Under the pieces are notes generated by a model. It was not told where the DNA came from, did no database searches, and worked only from the letters and a program-made list of their open reading frames with translations. From Shimia sp039969785 (GTDB lineage: Bacteria > Pseudomonadota > Alphaproteobacteria > Rhodobacterales > Rhodobacteraceae), in the NCBI RefSeq assembly GCF_039969785.1, contig NZ_JBDVNC010000014.1, positions 1-64,000 on the forward strand: a stretch of DNA of 64,000 nucleotides, read 5' to 3'. The translations under genes were made by a program, and so were the position numbers. Shown one piece after another: positions 41,900 through 51,503 of this stretch (position 1 is its first letter; every line of letters begins with the position of its first letter).

Positions 41900-44035
41900 A
41901 TGATCCCGGCAGACGACCTTGTCGAGCTCGTAAGCGCCTACAACCCCAAGTCTAATCAAGCATTGATTCGCGCGGCCTATAATTATGGCCGCGACATGCA
42001 TGATGGTCAGTTTCGCCGTTCGGGCGAGGCGTATTTCACGCATCCCATCGAAGTGGCGATGATCCTTGCGGGACAGCATCTGGACGATGCCACGATTATC
42101 ACCGCCCTATTGCACGACACAATCGAAGACACCAACGCCTCTTACGAAGAGGTCGCCACGATGTTTGGCGAAGAGGTGGCCGCGCTGGTCGATGGTGTGA
42201 CCAAGCTGACCAATCTTCAGCTCAGCTCGACTGAAACCAAACAGGCCGAGAATTTCCGCAAGCTGTTTATGGCCATGTCCAAGGACCTGCGGGTCATTCT
42301 GGTCAAGCTGGCCGACCGCTTGCACAACATGCGCACAATCCGCGCGATGCACAGCGACAAACAGGTGCAAAAAGCACGTGAAACCATGGATATCTATGCT
42401 CCGCTGGCCGGGCGCATGGGGATGCAGTGGATGCGCGACGAATTGGAAGACCTGGCGTTCAAAGTGCTGAATGCCGAGGGCCGTGCATCCATCATCCGCC
42501 GCTTTATCACGCTGCAAAAAGAAGCTGGTGACGTGATCGAGCGCATCACCACGGATATGAAGAAAGAGCTGCGCAAACACGAGATCGACGCCGTGGTTGC
42601 CGGACGCGCCAAGAAGCCCTATTCGATCTGGCGCAAGATGCAGACCAAGGATCAGGGGTTTTCCCGGCTTTCCGACATCTACGGGTTTCGCATTATCACG
42701 CAGAATGAAGAAGACTGTTATCGGGTGTTGGGGGCGATCCATCAACGTTGGCGCGCGGTGCCGGGGCGTTTCAAAGATTATATCAGTCAACCCAAATCGA
42801 ACGGTTACCGCTCGATCCATACGACTGTGTCGGGGCGAAACGGGCGCCGGGTCGAGGTGCAGATACGCACGCAGCAAATGCATGATGTCGCCGAATCCGG
42901 TGTGGCCGCACATTGGTCCTACAAAGACGGTGTGCGTGGCGAAAACCCGTTTGCGGTTGATCCGGTCAAATGGATTAGCGGGCTGAGCGAACAGTTTGAC
43001 GCCGAAGAAGATCACGAAGATTTTCTCGAAGCGGTCAAGCTTGAGATGTATTCGGATCAGGTGTTCTGTTTTACCCCCAAAGGGGAGGTGGTCAAATTGC
43101 CGCGTGGGGCCACGCCGATTGACTTTGCCTACGCCATCCACACCCGTATTGGCCATGCTTGTGTTGGGGCCAAGATCGACCACCAGCGCGTGCCGCTTTG
43201 GACCCGTATCAAGAACGGACAGTCCGTCGAAGTCATCACCGCCGAGGGTCAAACTCCTCAGGCTACGTGGCTGGATATCGCAATCACCGGCAAGGCACGC
43301 ACCGCCATTCGCCGGGCATTGCGCGAGATGGATCGGGAACGGTTTGTGCGACTGGGCGCGGAACTGGCGCGGTCCGCCTTTGAACATGTCGGAAAGAAAT
43401 CAACCGACAAGGCGCTTGATGTTGCAGCCAAGCATCTGAGATTGAAGGATAAAGGCGAAGTTCTGGCCCGTCTGGGGTCGGCCGAGATCACCGCCAGTGA
43501 AGTTTTGCAAGCGGTCTATCCTGATCTGGCGCCTGCGCAAACCGACGAAGTTGCAACAGAACGTGCGGTGATCGGGCTGTCTCCGGATCAAAGCGTTCAG
43601 CGTGCGCCCTGTTGCCAACCATTGCCCGGCGAGCGGATTGTGGGCATCACCTATCGCGGCAAAGGCGTGGTTGTGCATGCAATCGATTGCGACGTGCTTA
43701 GCGATTATGAGGACCAGCCAGAACGCTGGATGGACCTGCATTGGCATGCCGGACAGCATCGTCCGATCTACACGGTTCAGATCTGGATCACGATTGGCAA
43801 CGATGCCGGCGTACTGGGACGTATTTGCACATTGATCGGAGAGCACGGGGCCAATATTTCAGACTTAGAGTTCGTAGACCGCAAGCCGGATTACTATCGT
43901 CTTCTGGTCAGCGTCGACTTGCGGGATGCAAAACACCTGCACCGGTTGATGATGGCGCTTGAGGCAGAAACCGATGTGGCAGAAATCGAACGCTGTCGGA
44001 ACCCAGAAAAGGCTCGTGTACCAAGCGACGCCTGA
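41900..44035 (+). CDS. Bifunctional (p)ppGpp synthetase/hydrolase (Rsh)
   Basis: RelA/SpoT homologue of 711 residues. The HD hydrolase domain shows HPIEVAMILAGQHLDD, LLHDTIEDT and KLADRLHNMRT; the synthetase domain shows FSRLSDIYGFRII and RFKDYISQPKSNGYRSIHT; then TGS and ACT domains. Both catalytic halves look complete, as expected for the single Rsh of alphaproteobacteria. It sets ppGpp levels for the stringent response. Part of the run beginning at rpoZ. Confidence 0.95.
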   Translation: MIPADDLVELVSAYNPKSNQALIRAAYNYGRDMHDGQFRRSGEAYFTHPIEVAMILAGQHLDDATIITALLHDTIEDTNASYEEVATMFGEEVAALVDGVTKLTNLQLSSTETKQAENFRKLFMAMSKDLRVILVKLADRLHNMRTIRAMHSDKQVQKARETMDIYAPLAGRMGMQWMRDELEDLAFKVLNAEGRASIIRRFITLQKEAGDVIERITTDMKKELRKHEIDAVVAGRAKKPYSIWRKMQTKDQGFSRLSDIYGFRIITQNEEDCYRVLGAIHQRWRAVPGRFKDYISQPKSNGYRSIHTTVSGRNGRRVEVQIRTQQMHDVAESGVAAHWSYKDGVRGENPFAVDPVKWISGLSEQFDAEEDHEDFLEAVKLEMYSDQVFCFTPKGEVVKLPRGATPIDFAYAIHTRIGHACVGAKIDHQRVPLWTRIKNGQSVEVITAEGQTPQATWLDIAITGKARTAIRRALREMDRERFVRLGAELARSAFEHVGKKSTDKALDVAAKHLRLKDKGEVLARLGSAEITASEVLQAVYPDLAPAQTDEVATERAVIGLSPDQSVQRAPCCQPLPGERIVGITYRGKGVVVHAIDCDVLSDYEDQPERWMDLHWHAGQHRPIYTVQIWITIGNDAGVLGRICTLIGEHGANISDLEFVDRKPDYYRLLVSVDLRDAKHLHRLMMALEAETDVAEIERCRNPEKARVPSDA

Positions 44036-44055
44036 TCAGCAAAGGAAGCACCCCG

Positions 44056-44724
44056 GTGGTATTCAAACGCCGTGATAGAAGGCCGATCCACAAGATCGTT
44101 GCAGAATTCTTCTATCCGCGTGGCGGATGGAAGCGGGCGTTTTATTACGTGCGCCACCGTCTGCATCGTCTGCCGGGAAGCCCGGAATTCATCGCGCGCG
44201 GAATCTGGTGCGGCGTGTTCACAACCTTTACACCGTTCTTCAGCCTGCATTTTGTGGTCGCAATCGTTTTGGCACGTCTTGTGTCCGGCAATATGCTTGC
44301 GGCGCTCTTGGGCACCTTCTTTGGCAATCCGCTGACCTATCTGCCGATTGGCATTGTCTCGCTGAAAACCGGGCACTTTCTGTTGGGCACGGAATTTCAC
44401 GAAGGCGCGCATCAATCGCTTACCGCCAAATTCGCCAATGCGTTTGCCGATCTGTGGCATAATCTGTGGTCGATCTTTGACGGTCATTCCGCCGACTGGC
44501 GCGGGCTTAAGATTTTCTATGACGAGGTCTTTTTCCCCTACATGATTGGCGGCATCATTCCGGGCATTATCACGGCGACGGTTGTCTATTACCTGTCTGT
44601 GCCCCTGATCCGGGCCTATCAGAAACGTCGGGCGAACCGGATTAAGAAAAAGATTGCCAAGGCCCGGGCTAAGGCCATTCAACAAGCCGCCCGCGCTGCA
44701 GCCGCCGAAAACGACAAGTCCTAA
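44056..44724 (+). CDS. DUF2062 membrane protein
   Basis: Protein of 222 residues from a GTG start. The core (SPEFIARGIWCGVFTTFTPFFSLHFVVAIVLARLV) and the GNPLTYLPIGI motif are typical of DUF2062, with several membrane segments and a basic, Ala-rich C-terminal tail. It stands between rsh and pdxJ. Function unknown; membrane association of cell-envelope processes has been suggested for relatives, not established here. Confidence 0.85.
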   Translation: MVFKRRDRRPIHKIVAEFFYPRGGWKRAFYYVRHRLHRLPGSPEFIARGIWCGVFTTFTPFFSLHFVVAIVLARLVSGNMLAALLGTFFGNPLTYLPIGIVSLKTGHFLLGTEFHEGAHQSLTAKFANAFADLWHNLWSIFDGHSADWRGLKIFYDEVFFPYMIGGIIPGIITATVVYYLSVPLIRAYQKRRANRIKKKIAKARAKAIQQAARAAAAENDKS

Positions 44725-44794
44725 GAAAGCGGTTTTCTTGGTGGGATTGTCGTCATAGGGTCGCGCAGGGAAACAAGTTTGAGAGGCTGTCATC

Positions 44795-45529
44795 ATGTTG
44801 CGTCTGGGCGTGAATATCGACCATGTGGCCACAATCCGTAATGCGCGCGGCAGCGCCTATCCTGACCCGGCGCGGGCCGCGCTTTTGGCAGAACAGGCAG
44901 GGGCCGATGGGATCACGGCGCATCTGCGCGAAGATCGCCGTCATATTCTGGACGGCGACATTGATGCGCTGATGGGCTGCCTGAGCGTGCCGTTGAACTT
45001 TGAAATGGCGGCAACCGACGAAATGCAGGCCATGGCGCTGCGCCACAAACCCCACGCGGTGTGTATCGTGCCCGAAAAGCGCGAAGAAAAAACCACCGAA
45101 GGCGGGCTGGAAGTGGCGCGCGAAGAAAACAAGCTGGCGCATTTCATTGCACCTTTGCGGGACGTTGGGTGTCGCGTGTCGATCTTTATCGCTGCCGACC
45201 CGGCCCAGATCGAAGCCGCCAACCGGATCGGGGCACAGGTGATCGAGTTGCACACCGGCGCCTATTGCGATTTTCACGCTGAAGGCCGGTTTGAGGAACG
45301 CGATGCCGAATTGGGGCGTCTGACCAAAATGGCCAGTTTTGCGCATTCTCTGGGGCTCGAGGTCCATGCAGGGCACGGGCTGACCTTTGACACTGTGAAG
45401 CCCATCGCAGCGCTGCCCGAGGTCATGGAACTGAACATTGGTCATTTCCTGATCGGAGAGGCGATCTTTACCGGGCTTGAACCCGCCATTCACGAAATGC
45501 GCAGCCTTATGGACGAGGCGCGGGCATGA
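44795..45529 (+). CDS. pdxJ: Pyridoxine 5'-phosphate synthase
   Basis: TIM-barrel enzyme of 244 residues with the hallmark N-terminus RLGVNIDHVATIRNARG, then AHLREDRRHI and ELHTGAYC, and VHAGHGLTFDTV. It condenses aminoacetone phosphate with deoxyxylulose phosphate to make vitamin B6 phosphate. The stop overlaps the LysE-like gene by 4 bases. Confidence 0.95.
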   Translation: MLRLGVNIDHVATIRNARGSAYPDPARAALLAEQAGADGITAHLREDRRHILDGDIDALMGCLSVPLNFEMAATDEMQAMALRHKPHAVCIVPEKREEKTTEGGLEVAREENKLAHFIAPLRDVGCRVSIFIAADPAQIEAANRIGAQVIELHTGAYCDFHAEGRFEERDAELGRLTKMASFAHSLGLEVHAGHGLTFDTVKPIAALPEVMELNIGHFLIGEAIFTGLEPAIHEMRSLMDEARA

Positions 45530-46152
45530 TCACGCCCGAGTTTGCCGCCATCTGGGTGGCGTGGTTGCTGGCCGGGGGCTCTCCGGGGCCGGCCACAATG
45601 GGCATTGCAGGAACGGCGATGACCAGCGGGCGCCGACCTGCGCTGGCCTTTGCAACGGGTATTCTTGCCGGATCGGCCAGCTGGGGCATCGCCGCCGCGC
45701 TGGGCCTGTCAGCCGTGATGCTGGCCAATGCGTGGGTGTTTGAACTGTTGCGCTATATTGGGGCGGCCTATTTGGGCTGGCTGGCGCTTAAGGCGGTAAA
45801 ACGCGCCGTCGCGCCCGGCGATACAGCAGCACTGGGCACGCCATTTTCAGGTGGGTTTCGCGCGCTCTTTGCCAAAGGCGCAGCGATCCATTTGACCAAC
45901 CCCAAGGCAATCCTGAGCTGGGGGGCGATTTATGCCATTGTCGCGCCCGCCAATGCCACGCCAGCCACGCTTTTCGCCTATTTCGCCATGCTTTATGTCG
46001 GATCGATCACAATCTTCATCGGCTACGCGTTTCTGTTTTCGTCTGAACGGACCGTTCGGGCCTATGCGCGTGCGCAGCGCTGGTTCGATCTGGCCTTTGC
46101 CGGGTTTTTTGGACTGGCCAGCTTTAAAATCCTGACGGCACGCCTGCAATGA
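45526..46152 (+). CDS. LysE/RhtB-family exporter (second)
   Basis: Protein of 208 residues. GGSPGPATMGIAGTAMTSGRRPALAFATGI shows the PGP motif, and NPKAILSWGAIYAI is the typical middle helix; six membrane segments. Exports amino acids or related compounds, substrate unknown. Four-base overlaps on both sides place it firmly in the pdxJ-lysE-acpS translation run. Confidence 0.88.
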   Translation: MITPEFAAIWVAWLLAGGSPGPATMGIAGTAMTSGRRPALAFATGILAGSASWGIAAALGLSAVMLANAWVFELLRYIGAAYLGWLALKAVKRAVAPGDTAALGTPFSGGFRALFAKGAAIHLTNPKAILSWGAIYAIVAPANATPATLFAYFAMLYVGSITIFIGYAFLFSSERTVRAYARAQRWFDLAFAGFFGLASFKILTARLQ

Positions 46153-46562
46153 TCGTTGGTATCGGCACAGACCTCGCCAATATCGAACGGGTGACACGCA
46201 CGCTGGAACGGTTCGGCGACCGGTTTCGCAACCGGGTGTTTACCGAAACCGAATTGGCCAAAGCAGCGCGACGACGTGATGAGGCCGGTACGCTGGCCAA
46301 ACGCTGGGCCGCCAAAGAAGCCTGTTCCAAGGCGCTGGGCACCGGGCTGGCTATGGGCATTAGCTGGAAGGACATGTCCGTCAGCAATCTGCGCACCGGG
46401 CAGCCAGTTATGCACGTCACTGGTTGGGCCGAAAAACGTCTGGCCGAGATGACACCGGACGGACACGACGCCATCATTCACGTCACCCTGACCGACGATC
46501 ACCCCTGGGCGCAGGCCTTTGTCGTGATCGAGGCGCGTCCGGCTGCACAGACGTCGGGTTGA
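46149..46562 (+). CDS. acpS: Holo-[acyl-carrier-protein] synthase
   Basis: Protein of 137 residues with the two family motifs GIGTDLANIERV (metal-binding Asp) and KRWAAKEACSKALGTG. It attaches phosphopantetheine to acyl carrier protein. It precedes lepB by 54 bases. Confidence 0.95.
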   Translation: MIVGIGTDLANIERVTRTLERFGDRFRNRVFTETELAKAARRRDEAGTLAKRWAAKEACSKALGTGLAMGISWKDMSVSNLRTGQPVMHVTGWAEKRLAEMTPDGHDAIIHVTLTDDHPWAQAFVVIEARPAAQTSG

Positions 46563-46616
46563 CACCCAGCCACCAGCCCCTCATGTAACGCCCGTCACAA
46601 CCGGAGAGACAAACAC

Positions 46617-47453
46617 ATGGCAGAAACGGCCAAGAAAGACGGCGGCGTCGTCGAGACGATCAAAACAGTCGTCTATGCCCTGTTGATCGCAGGCGTATTC
46701 CGCACCCTGTTTTTTCAGCCTTTCTGGATTCCCTCCGGTTCGATGAAGGACACGCTATTGATCGGCGATTTCCTGTTCGTCAACAAAATGACCTATGGAT
46801 ATTCCTATGCGTCCTGCCCGTCCGTTCGCATTCCGGCGGTTGGCATCAATATCGACGCCAAGGATCTTTGCGGTTGGTTGGATGGTGACAACACGCGTCT
46901 TTTGGGTGGAGACCCCGAACGCGGTGACGTTGTTGTTTTCCGCCACCCAGTCACCGGGTTGGATTTCATCAAGCGTCTGACCGGCTTGCCGGGAGATAAG
47001 ATTCAGATGATTGCCGGTGTTCTGCACATCAATGGCGACGCGGTAAAGTTGGAAGATGGCGGGATGTTTGAAGAAACCGCTGGCCCTCAGGGACCACAAC
47101 GCTTGTCACCGCGCTGTGAAAACGGCCCGGTTGGTGCTGGCGGTCTTTGTGTGAAATCACGTCAGATCGAAACTCTGCCCAATGGCGTTGCGCATTCCAT
47201 TCTCAATATCGGCAATCAGCAGTCTGACCATACCGGTATCTATACCGTGCCTGACGGCCATTACTTTTTCATGGGTGACAACCGGGATAATTCTACCGAC
47301 AGCCGCGTCGCGCAAGCTGCGCGTGGGGTTGGCTATGTGCCTTATGAAAACCTGATTGGTCGCGCAGATCGCATCATGTTCTCCTCTGCTGGTACATCCA
47401 TGTTCGCGTTCTGGACATGGCGTTCTGACAGGTTTTTCAAAGGCGTCAATTGA
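46617..47453 (+). CDS. lepB: Signal peptidase I
   Basis: Protein of 278 residues with one N-terminal membrane helix (VVYALLIAGVFRTLFFQPF), the catalytic Ser in SGSMKDTLLIGDFLFV and the general-base Lys in DFIKRLTGLPGD. YFFMGDNRDNSTDSR is the box E signature. It removes signal peptides from exported proteins. The stop overlaps rnc (TTGA). Confidence 0.95.
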   Translation: MAETAKKDGGVVETIKTVVYALLIAGVFRTLFFQPFWIPSGSMKDTLLIGDFLFVNKMTYGYSYASCPSVRIPAVGINIDAKDLCGWLDGDNTRLLGGDPERGDVVVFRHPVTGLDFIKRLTGLPGDKIQMIAGVLHINGDAVKLEDGGMFEETAGPQGPQRLSPRCENGPVGAGGLCVKSRQIETLPNGVAHSILNIGNQQSDHTGIYTVPDGHYFFMGDNRDNSTDSRVAQAARGVGYVPYENLIGRADRIMFSSAGTSMFAFWTWRSDRFFKGVN

Positions 47454-48133
47454 AGCTTTCGGCCGAACTAAAAGCGCTTGAAGCGCGGCTTGGGCACACA
47501 TTTTCCCGCCCAGAGCTATTGCTGCGCGCGGTGACGCATTCATCGATGTCTTCGCCCACGCGCGAAGACAATCAACGGCTGGAGTTTCTGGGCGACCGGG
47601 TGCTTGGGCTGGTGATGGCCGAAGCGTTGCTGGCCAGCGATGAAGGTGCCAGCGAAGGCCAGCTAGCACCGCGTTTCAACGCGTTGGTGCGCAAAGAAAC
47701 CTGCGCCGATGTGGCCCGTGACATTGAATTGGGCGATGCCCTGAAGCTGGGCCGATCCGAAATGATGTCGGGTGGGCGGCGCAAACAAGCGCTGTTGGGC
47801 GATGCGATGGAGGCGGTGATTGCCGCTGTCTACAAGGATGCCGGTTTCGAGGTCGCGCGCGACCTTGTCATACGACTTTGGGCCAAACGGGTGGACACCG
47901 TCGAAGACGATGCCCGCGATCCCAAAACCAGCCTTCAGGAATGGGCGCAGGGACGCGGCCTGAAACCACCCGCTTACGAATTGCTGGAGCGTTCAGGCCC
48001 GGATCATGCGCCGGTTTTTACCATTGCTGCTGTGCTGACCAACGGCGCACGCGCGCAGGCGTCGGACAATTCCAAACGCAAGGCCGAACAGGCCGCCGCC
48101 AAGGCGCTGCTGGCGCAATTGTCCAAAGGTTAA
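47450..48133 (+). CDS. rnc: Ribonuclease III
   Basis: Protein of 227 residues from a TTG start that overlaps the lepB stop by 4 bases. The catalytic signature NQRLEFLGDRVLGLVMAE and the second acidic segment GDAMEAVIAAVY are present, with a C-terminal double-stranded RNA-binding domain (about 150-225). It cleaves structured RNA. The lepB-rnc-era order is conserved. Confidence 0.95.
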   Translation: MKLSAELKALEARLGHTFSRPELLLRAVTHSSMSSPTREDNQRLEFLGDRVLGLVMAEALLASDEGASEGQLAPRFNALVRKETCADVARDIELGDALKLGRSEMMSGGRRKQALLGDAMEAVIAAVYKDAGFEVARDLVIRLWAKRVDTVEDDARDPKTSLQEWAQGRGLKPPAYELLERSGPDHAPVFTIAAVLTNGARAQASDNSKRKAEQAAAKALLAQLSKG

Positions 48134-48222
48134 GCCATCAATCCGAATTGGCGCGCTAACCGACGCTGGCTCTTTGCCTGCAAATGCCCTAAAGGCATGA
48201 CTCTGTTAAACAGGAAATCACA

Positions 48223-49131
48223 ATGACCACACGCGCCGGATTCGTCGCCCTGATCGGAGAGCCCAATGCGGGCAAATCCACGCTGACCAACCAGATGGTG
48301 GGGGCGAAAGTGTCGATCGTGACACACAAAGTTCAGACCACCCGCACGCGTATTCGCGGTGTGGCGCTGGAAGGCGACAGCCAGCTGGTGTTTGTCGACA
48401 CGCCCGGGCTGTTCCGTCCGCGTCGTCGTCTGGACCGCGCAATGGTCGCCGCCGCATGGGGGGGCGCTGCAGATGCCGATGTCATCGTTCTGATGATCGA
48501 GGCGCATCGCGGTATCACTGAAGGTGTCGAAGTTATTCTGGAACGGTTGGAACAAATCGAATCCGGGCGCAAAATCGCGCTGGCGATCAACAAGATTGAC
48601 CGCGTTAAATCCGAAGTCCTGTTGTCGCTGACCAAGGACCTGAACGACCGGTTCCCATTTGCCGAAACGTTTATGATTTCCGCCGAAAAAGGCCATGGTT
48701 GCAACATGTTGCGCCAGTGGCTGGCCCAAGAACTTCCGGAGGGACCCTGGCTTTACCCCGAAGATCAGATTGCCGATTTGCCCATGCGCATGATCGCCGC
48801 TGAAATGACCCGCGAAAAACTGACGCTGCGCCTGCATCAGGAACTGCCTTATCAGCTGACGGTCGAAACCGAGAGCTGGGAAGAACGCAAAGACGGTTCC
48901 GCTCGGGTGGATCAGATCATCTATGTAATGCGTGACGGGCACAAAGGCATTGTGCTGGGCAACAAAGGTGAAACCATCAAGGCCGTTTCCAAGGCGGCCC
49001 GCGAGGAGCTGACCGAATTCCTTGACCGTAAGGTACATCTGTTCCTTCAGGTCAAAGTGCGTCCCAACTGGCTGGAAGAATCCGAACGCTATTCCGAGAT
49101 GGGGCTGGATTTCAAAGACGGAAACGTATGA
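48223..49131 (+). CDS. era: GTPase Era
   Basis: Protein of 302 residues: GEPNAGKSTLTNQ (G1), DTPGLFRPRR (G3) and AINKIDRV (G4), followed by a KH domain containing YVMRDGHKGIVLGNKGETIK. It binds 16S rRNA 3' end and controls small-subunit assembly. Downstream, a small gene on the other strand overlaps its last 20 bases. Confidence 0.96.
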   Translation: MTTRAGFVALIGEPNAGKSTLTNQMVGAKVSIVTHKVQTTRTRIRGVALEGDSQLVFVDTPGLFRPRRRLDRAMVAAAWGGAADADVIVLMIEAHRGITEGVEVILERLEQIESGRKIALAINKIDRVKSEVLLSLTKDLNDRFPFAETFMISAEKGHGCNMLRQWLAQELPEGPWLYPEDQIADLPMRMIAAEMTREKLTLRLHQELPYQLTVETESWEERKDGSARVDQIIYVMRDGHKGIVLGNKGETIKAVSKAAREELTEFLDRKVHLFLQVKVRPNWLEESERYSEMGLDFKDGNV

Positions 49132-49300
49132 ACGCCATCAGGAACCACGTCACCGCACCGATGCCGCACAATCCGATGGCCATGCGCAACGGCAGCTTTT
49201 GTGCAGGCTCGATCGCCCAGCTAAAGTCCAACGCAACCAACGCCAGCATTAATAGCACAAGAATTCGTGTCCCTTTGGGCGTCTGAAATTGGTGCTGCAT
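49112..49300 (-). CDS. Small membrane protein, hypothetical
   Basis: Sixty-two residues on the minus strand, overlapping the end of era by 20 bases. A strong AAGGAG lies 6 bases upstream of the ATG. Two hydrophobic segments (TRILVLLMLALVALDFSWAI and MAIGLCGIGAVTWFLMAF) suggest a two-pass membrane protein. No family recognised. The good ribosome binding site and the membrane pattern argue that it is real. Confidence 0.55.
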   Translation of the reverse strand: MQHQFQTPKGTRILVLLMLALVALDFSWAIEPAQKLPLRMAIGLCGIGAVTWFLMAFIRFRL

Positions 49301-49368
49301 AAAAATCTCCTTGCCTCGGACGTGCCTGCTCTTGGGTTTTGGATCATCTTCGATCAGGGATGGTTACT

Positions 49369-49698
49369 ATGAAGTTAACGGCTGAATTCTGGGTACAGGC
49401 TTATCTGGCGCGCCTGCGAATTGAGACGATCCCTGCCTTTGTCGTGGCGCGTGGCGACAACACGGCGGGTGCCGTGCTGATCAAGCTCAACACACTGGAC
49501 GGACAGGCGCAGGTCTTTCAACGCAGCTTTGATCTGATGACCGGGGAGCGGCGCTGGGTTGTTTTGTCAGAAGGGGCCGAGGCCGATGTCGACACGTCGT
49601 TGGCCCGTCAGCGCAGCTTTGATCCGGATGCCTGGGTGATCGAGGTCGAAGACCGCAACGGTCGGCATCTTTTGGACGAACCCGGGTTGTCCGACTGA
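49369..49698 (+). CDS. DUF1491 family protein
   Basis: Protein of 109 residues from the ATG at 49369 (AGGGATGG upstream). MKLTAEFWVQAYLARLRIETIPAFVVARGD is the conserved family start; RSFDPDAWVIEVEDR is near the end. DUF1491 is found mainly in Rhodobacteraceae and related groups, near era and recO. Function unknown. Confidence 0.85.
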   Translation: MKLTAEFWVQAYLARLRIETIPAFVVARGDNTAGAVLIKLNTLDGQAQVFQRSFDLMTGERRWVVLSEGAEADVDTSLARQRSFDPDAWVIEVEDRNGRHLLDEPGLSD

Positions 49699-49767
49699 CC
49701 CCAGACGTCGGAATTTGCTGGCAATTCACCCGGTGGCACGGTTCACTGGTGCAAAAGGGCAGGTGAG

Positions 49768-50499
49768 TTGGACTGGCGCGATCAGGGCATTGTTCTCAGC
49801 ACTCGTAAACATGGCGAGACGTCGGTGATCCTTGAGATGTTCACCGAACGTCACGGACGCCATGCGGGGGTTGTGCGCGGCGGGATCAGCCGCAAGATGA
49901 CGCCCATTCTGCAACCCGGTGGACAGCTTGATGTGGCGTGGCGGGCGCGGCTTGAGGAACATATCGGATCTTTTACGGTTGAACCTTTGCGCAGCCGGGC
50001 TGCGGCGCTTTCTGACCGGTTGGCTTTGGCCGGGTTGAACACAGTCACCGGTCTTTTGTCTTTTTGCCTACCAGAGCGCGAAGCCCACGCCGCACTTTAT
50101 GCCAGAACCGTACCGTTGCTGGATTTGCTGGGGCAGAACGAGGTGTGGCCGCTGGCATATCTGCAATGGGAAATGGCGCTATTAGAAGATATGGGGTTTG
50201 GTCTGGACCTGACGCAATGTGCTGTTACAGGCGCGCGTGACGGGCTGTCCTATGTGTCGCCCAAATCCGGACGCGCGGTGTCGGAACAAGGCGCCGGTGC
50301 GTGGGCCGATCGGTTATTGCCGTTGCTGCCTTGCATGTTGGGACAAGGCGCCGCCCCGGATGACGAAGTTGCTCAGGCATTTCGAACAACGGGCTATTTT
50401 CTGACGGAAAAGCTGGCGCCGGAAATGGGCCACAAACCATTGCCCGAGGTCCGGGGCCGGTTTGTTGACCTGTTCACCCGTCGCCTTGGACAGCCGTAA
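49768..50499 (+). CDS. recO: DNA repair protein RecO
   Basis: Protein of 243 residues with the OB-fold N-terminus DWRDQGIVLSTRKHGETSVILEMFTERHGRHAGVVRGG and a helical middle domain. The start is a TTG; no better start is visible upstream. It loads RecA with RecR in recombinational repair. The era-recO neighbourhood supports the call. Its end overlaps a convergent lipoprotein gene by 26 bases. Confidence 0.92.
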   Translation: MDWRDQGIVLSTRKHGETSVILEMFTERHGRHAGVVRGGISRKMTPILQPGGQLDVAWRARLEEHIGSFTVEPLRSRAAALSDRLALAGLNTVTGLLSFCLPEREAHAALYARTVPLLDLLGQNEVWPLAYLQWEMALLEDMGFGLDLTQCAVTGARDGLSYVSPKSGRAVSEQGAGAWADRLLPLLPCMLGQGAAPDDEVAQAFRTTGYFLTEKLAPEMGHKPLPEVRGRFVDLFTRRLGQP

Positions 50500-50872
50500 A
50501 CAACATCTCGCGCCCGGCCTCGTTGCTCAGGATAAGACGGTCGCCGGATACTTCGGACAAGGTCATCTTCTGGAGCTCATTGAGAACCGCAGCTTGCCCG
50601 GACGGGGCGGTGCAATCTGTGCGCGCGATCTCCACATTCTCAAGCACGAACCACGGGTAGGGCGCGCTTTGACGTGCTGTCATGGTGTGACAGGGGGCCG
50701 TCGCTTCAACTGTGCCGTTGGAATGAAAGACAAGCTCAATCGGTTCGCTGATCGTGTTGCCATCAACTTGATACAGATGCCAAAACTGATCGGCGGCACC
50801 GTATCCGGCAAGCGTTTCATCCTGCCAGCAGGCGGTCAGCGGGAAAATCAGTAAAAGGGCAATCAGGCGCAT
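50474..50872 (-). CDS. Hypothetical lipoprotein
   Basis: Protein of 132 residues with a signal and lipobox LTAC (Cys15) and a small beta-rich body with three further cysteines (PCHTM, RTDCTAP). HSNGTVEATAPCHTMT and NVEIARTDC recall META/HslJ-type domains, but this is tentative. Overlaps recO convergently by 26 bases, and the TetR gene lies 3 bases upstream. Confidence 0.65.
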   Translation of the reverse strand: MRLIALLLIFPLTACWQDETLAGYGAADQFWHLYQVDGNTISEPIELVFHSNGTVEATAPCHTMTARQSAPYPWFVLENVEIARTDCTAPSGQAAVLNELQKMTLSEVSGDRLILSNEAGREMLFTAVQGDG

Positions 50873-50875
50873 GCC

Positions 50876-51430
50876 TTAATCGTATAGCGCCAGAATCAAA
50901 TCTACCAGAGTGCCAAGCGCGCTGTCATTTGTCTGACCGTCACGACGCGACAATTCCGCCATGCCCAGATTGGCCGCATATAAAATGCGCGACAATTCCG
51001 GGTTGGACAGGCCGTTTTCGGACAATGCTGTGGTCAGCTGATCCAGCCGCAACTGATCTACCCGCGCCACGGCAGCGGCCACAGCTGGGTCGTTGTGTGA
51101 CCATGCCCGGATCGCCGGTTCCAGCCGCGCACCAAGTACCGAATCATCTACGCCATTGGTGGCGATCTGGCTGAGGTGGCGCAGCTTTTGTGTAGGGGTG
51201 GTGTCGCCTGCCAGCGCGGTTTCAATATCGGTCAGCGCCTGTTGTTCCCACTGCGCCAGCATGGCGCCGTGAAAGGCAGGTACATCTTTGAAATGCCAGT
51301 AGAAAGACCCCTTGGTCGTCTTCAATCTGCGCGCCAATGGCTCGGCCTTAAGGGCTGCGGGACCTTGGTCCAACAGGGCTTTGAAACCGGCAGCGATCCA
51401 AAGATCAGGGGTGAGACGCATTGCTGACAT
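50876..51430 (-). CDS. TetR-family transcriptional regulator
   Basis: Protein of about 184 residues from the ATG at 51430; nearby ATGs at 51421 and 51481 are alternatives. The helix-turn-helix is in LARRLKTTKGSFYWHFKDVPAFHGAMLAQWE (residues about 35-65 of the longer frame), the classical TetR N-terminus. The rest is all-helical. Ligand unknown. The monooxygenase-like gene and a palindromic operator candidate lie upstream at 51504-51836. Confidence 0.88.
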   Translation of the reverse strand: MSAMRLTPDLWIAAGFKALLDQGPAALKAEPLARRLKTTKGSFYWHFKDVPAFHGAMLAQWEQQALTDIETALAGDTTPTQKLRHLSQIATNGVDDSVLGARLEPAIRAWSHNDPAVAAAVARVDQLRLDQLTTALSENGLSNPELSRILYAANLGMAELSRRDGQTNDSALGTLVDLILALYD

Positions 51431-51503
51431 GCCCGCAGAATTACGGAGCTTATCCGCATTATGCAAGTGCAGCATTGTCACGCTGCAGTGCAGCGTTGCA
51501 AAA

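Noticed and set aside
42107..43387. 426-codon minus-strand open frame opposite the Rsh gene
   Set aside because: Shadow frame; the plus-strand protein is unmistakable.
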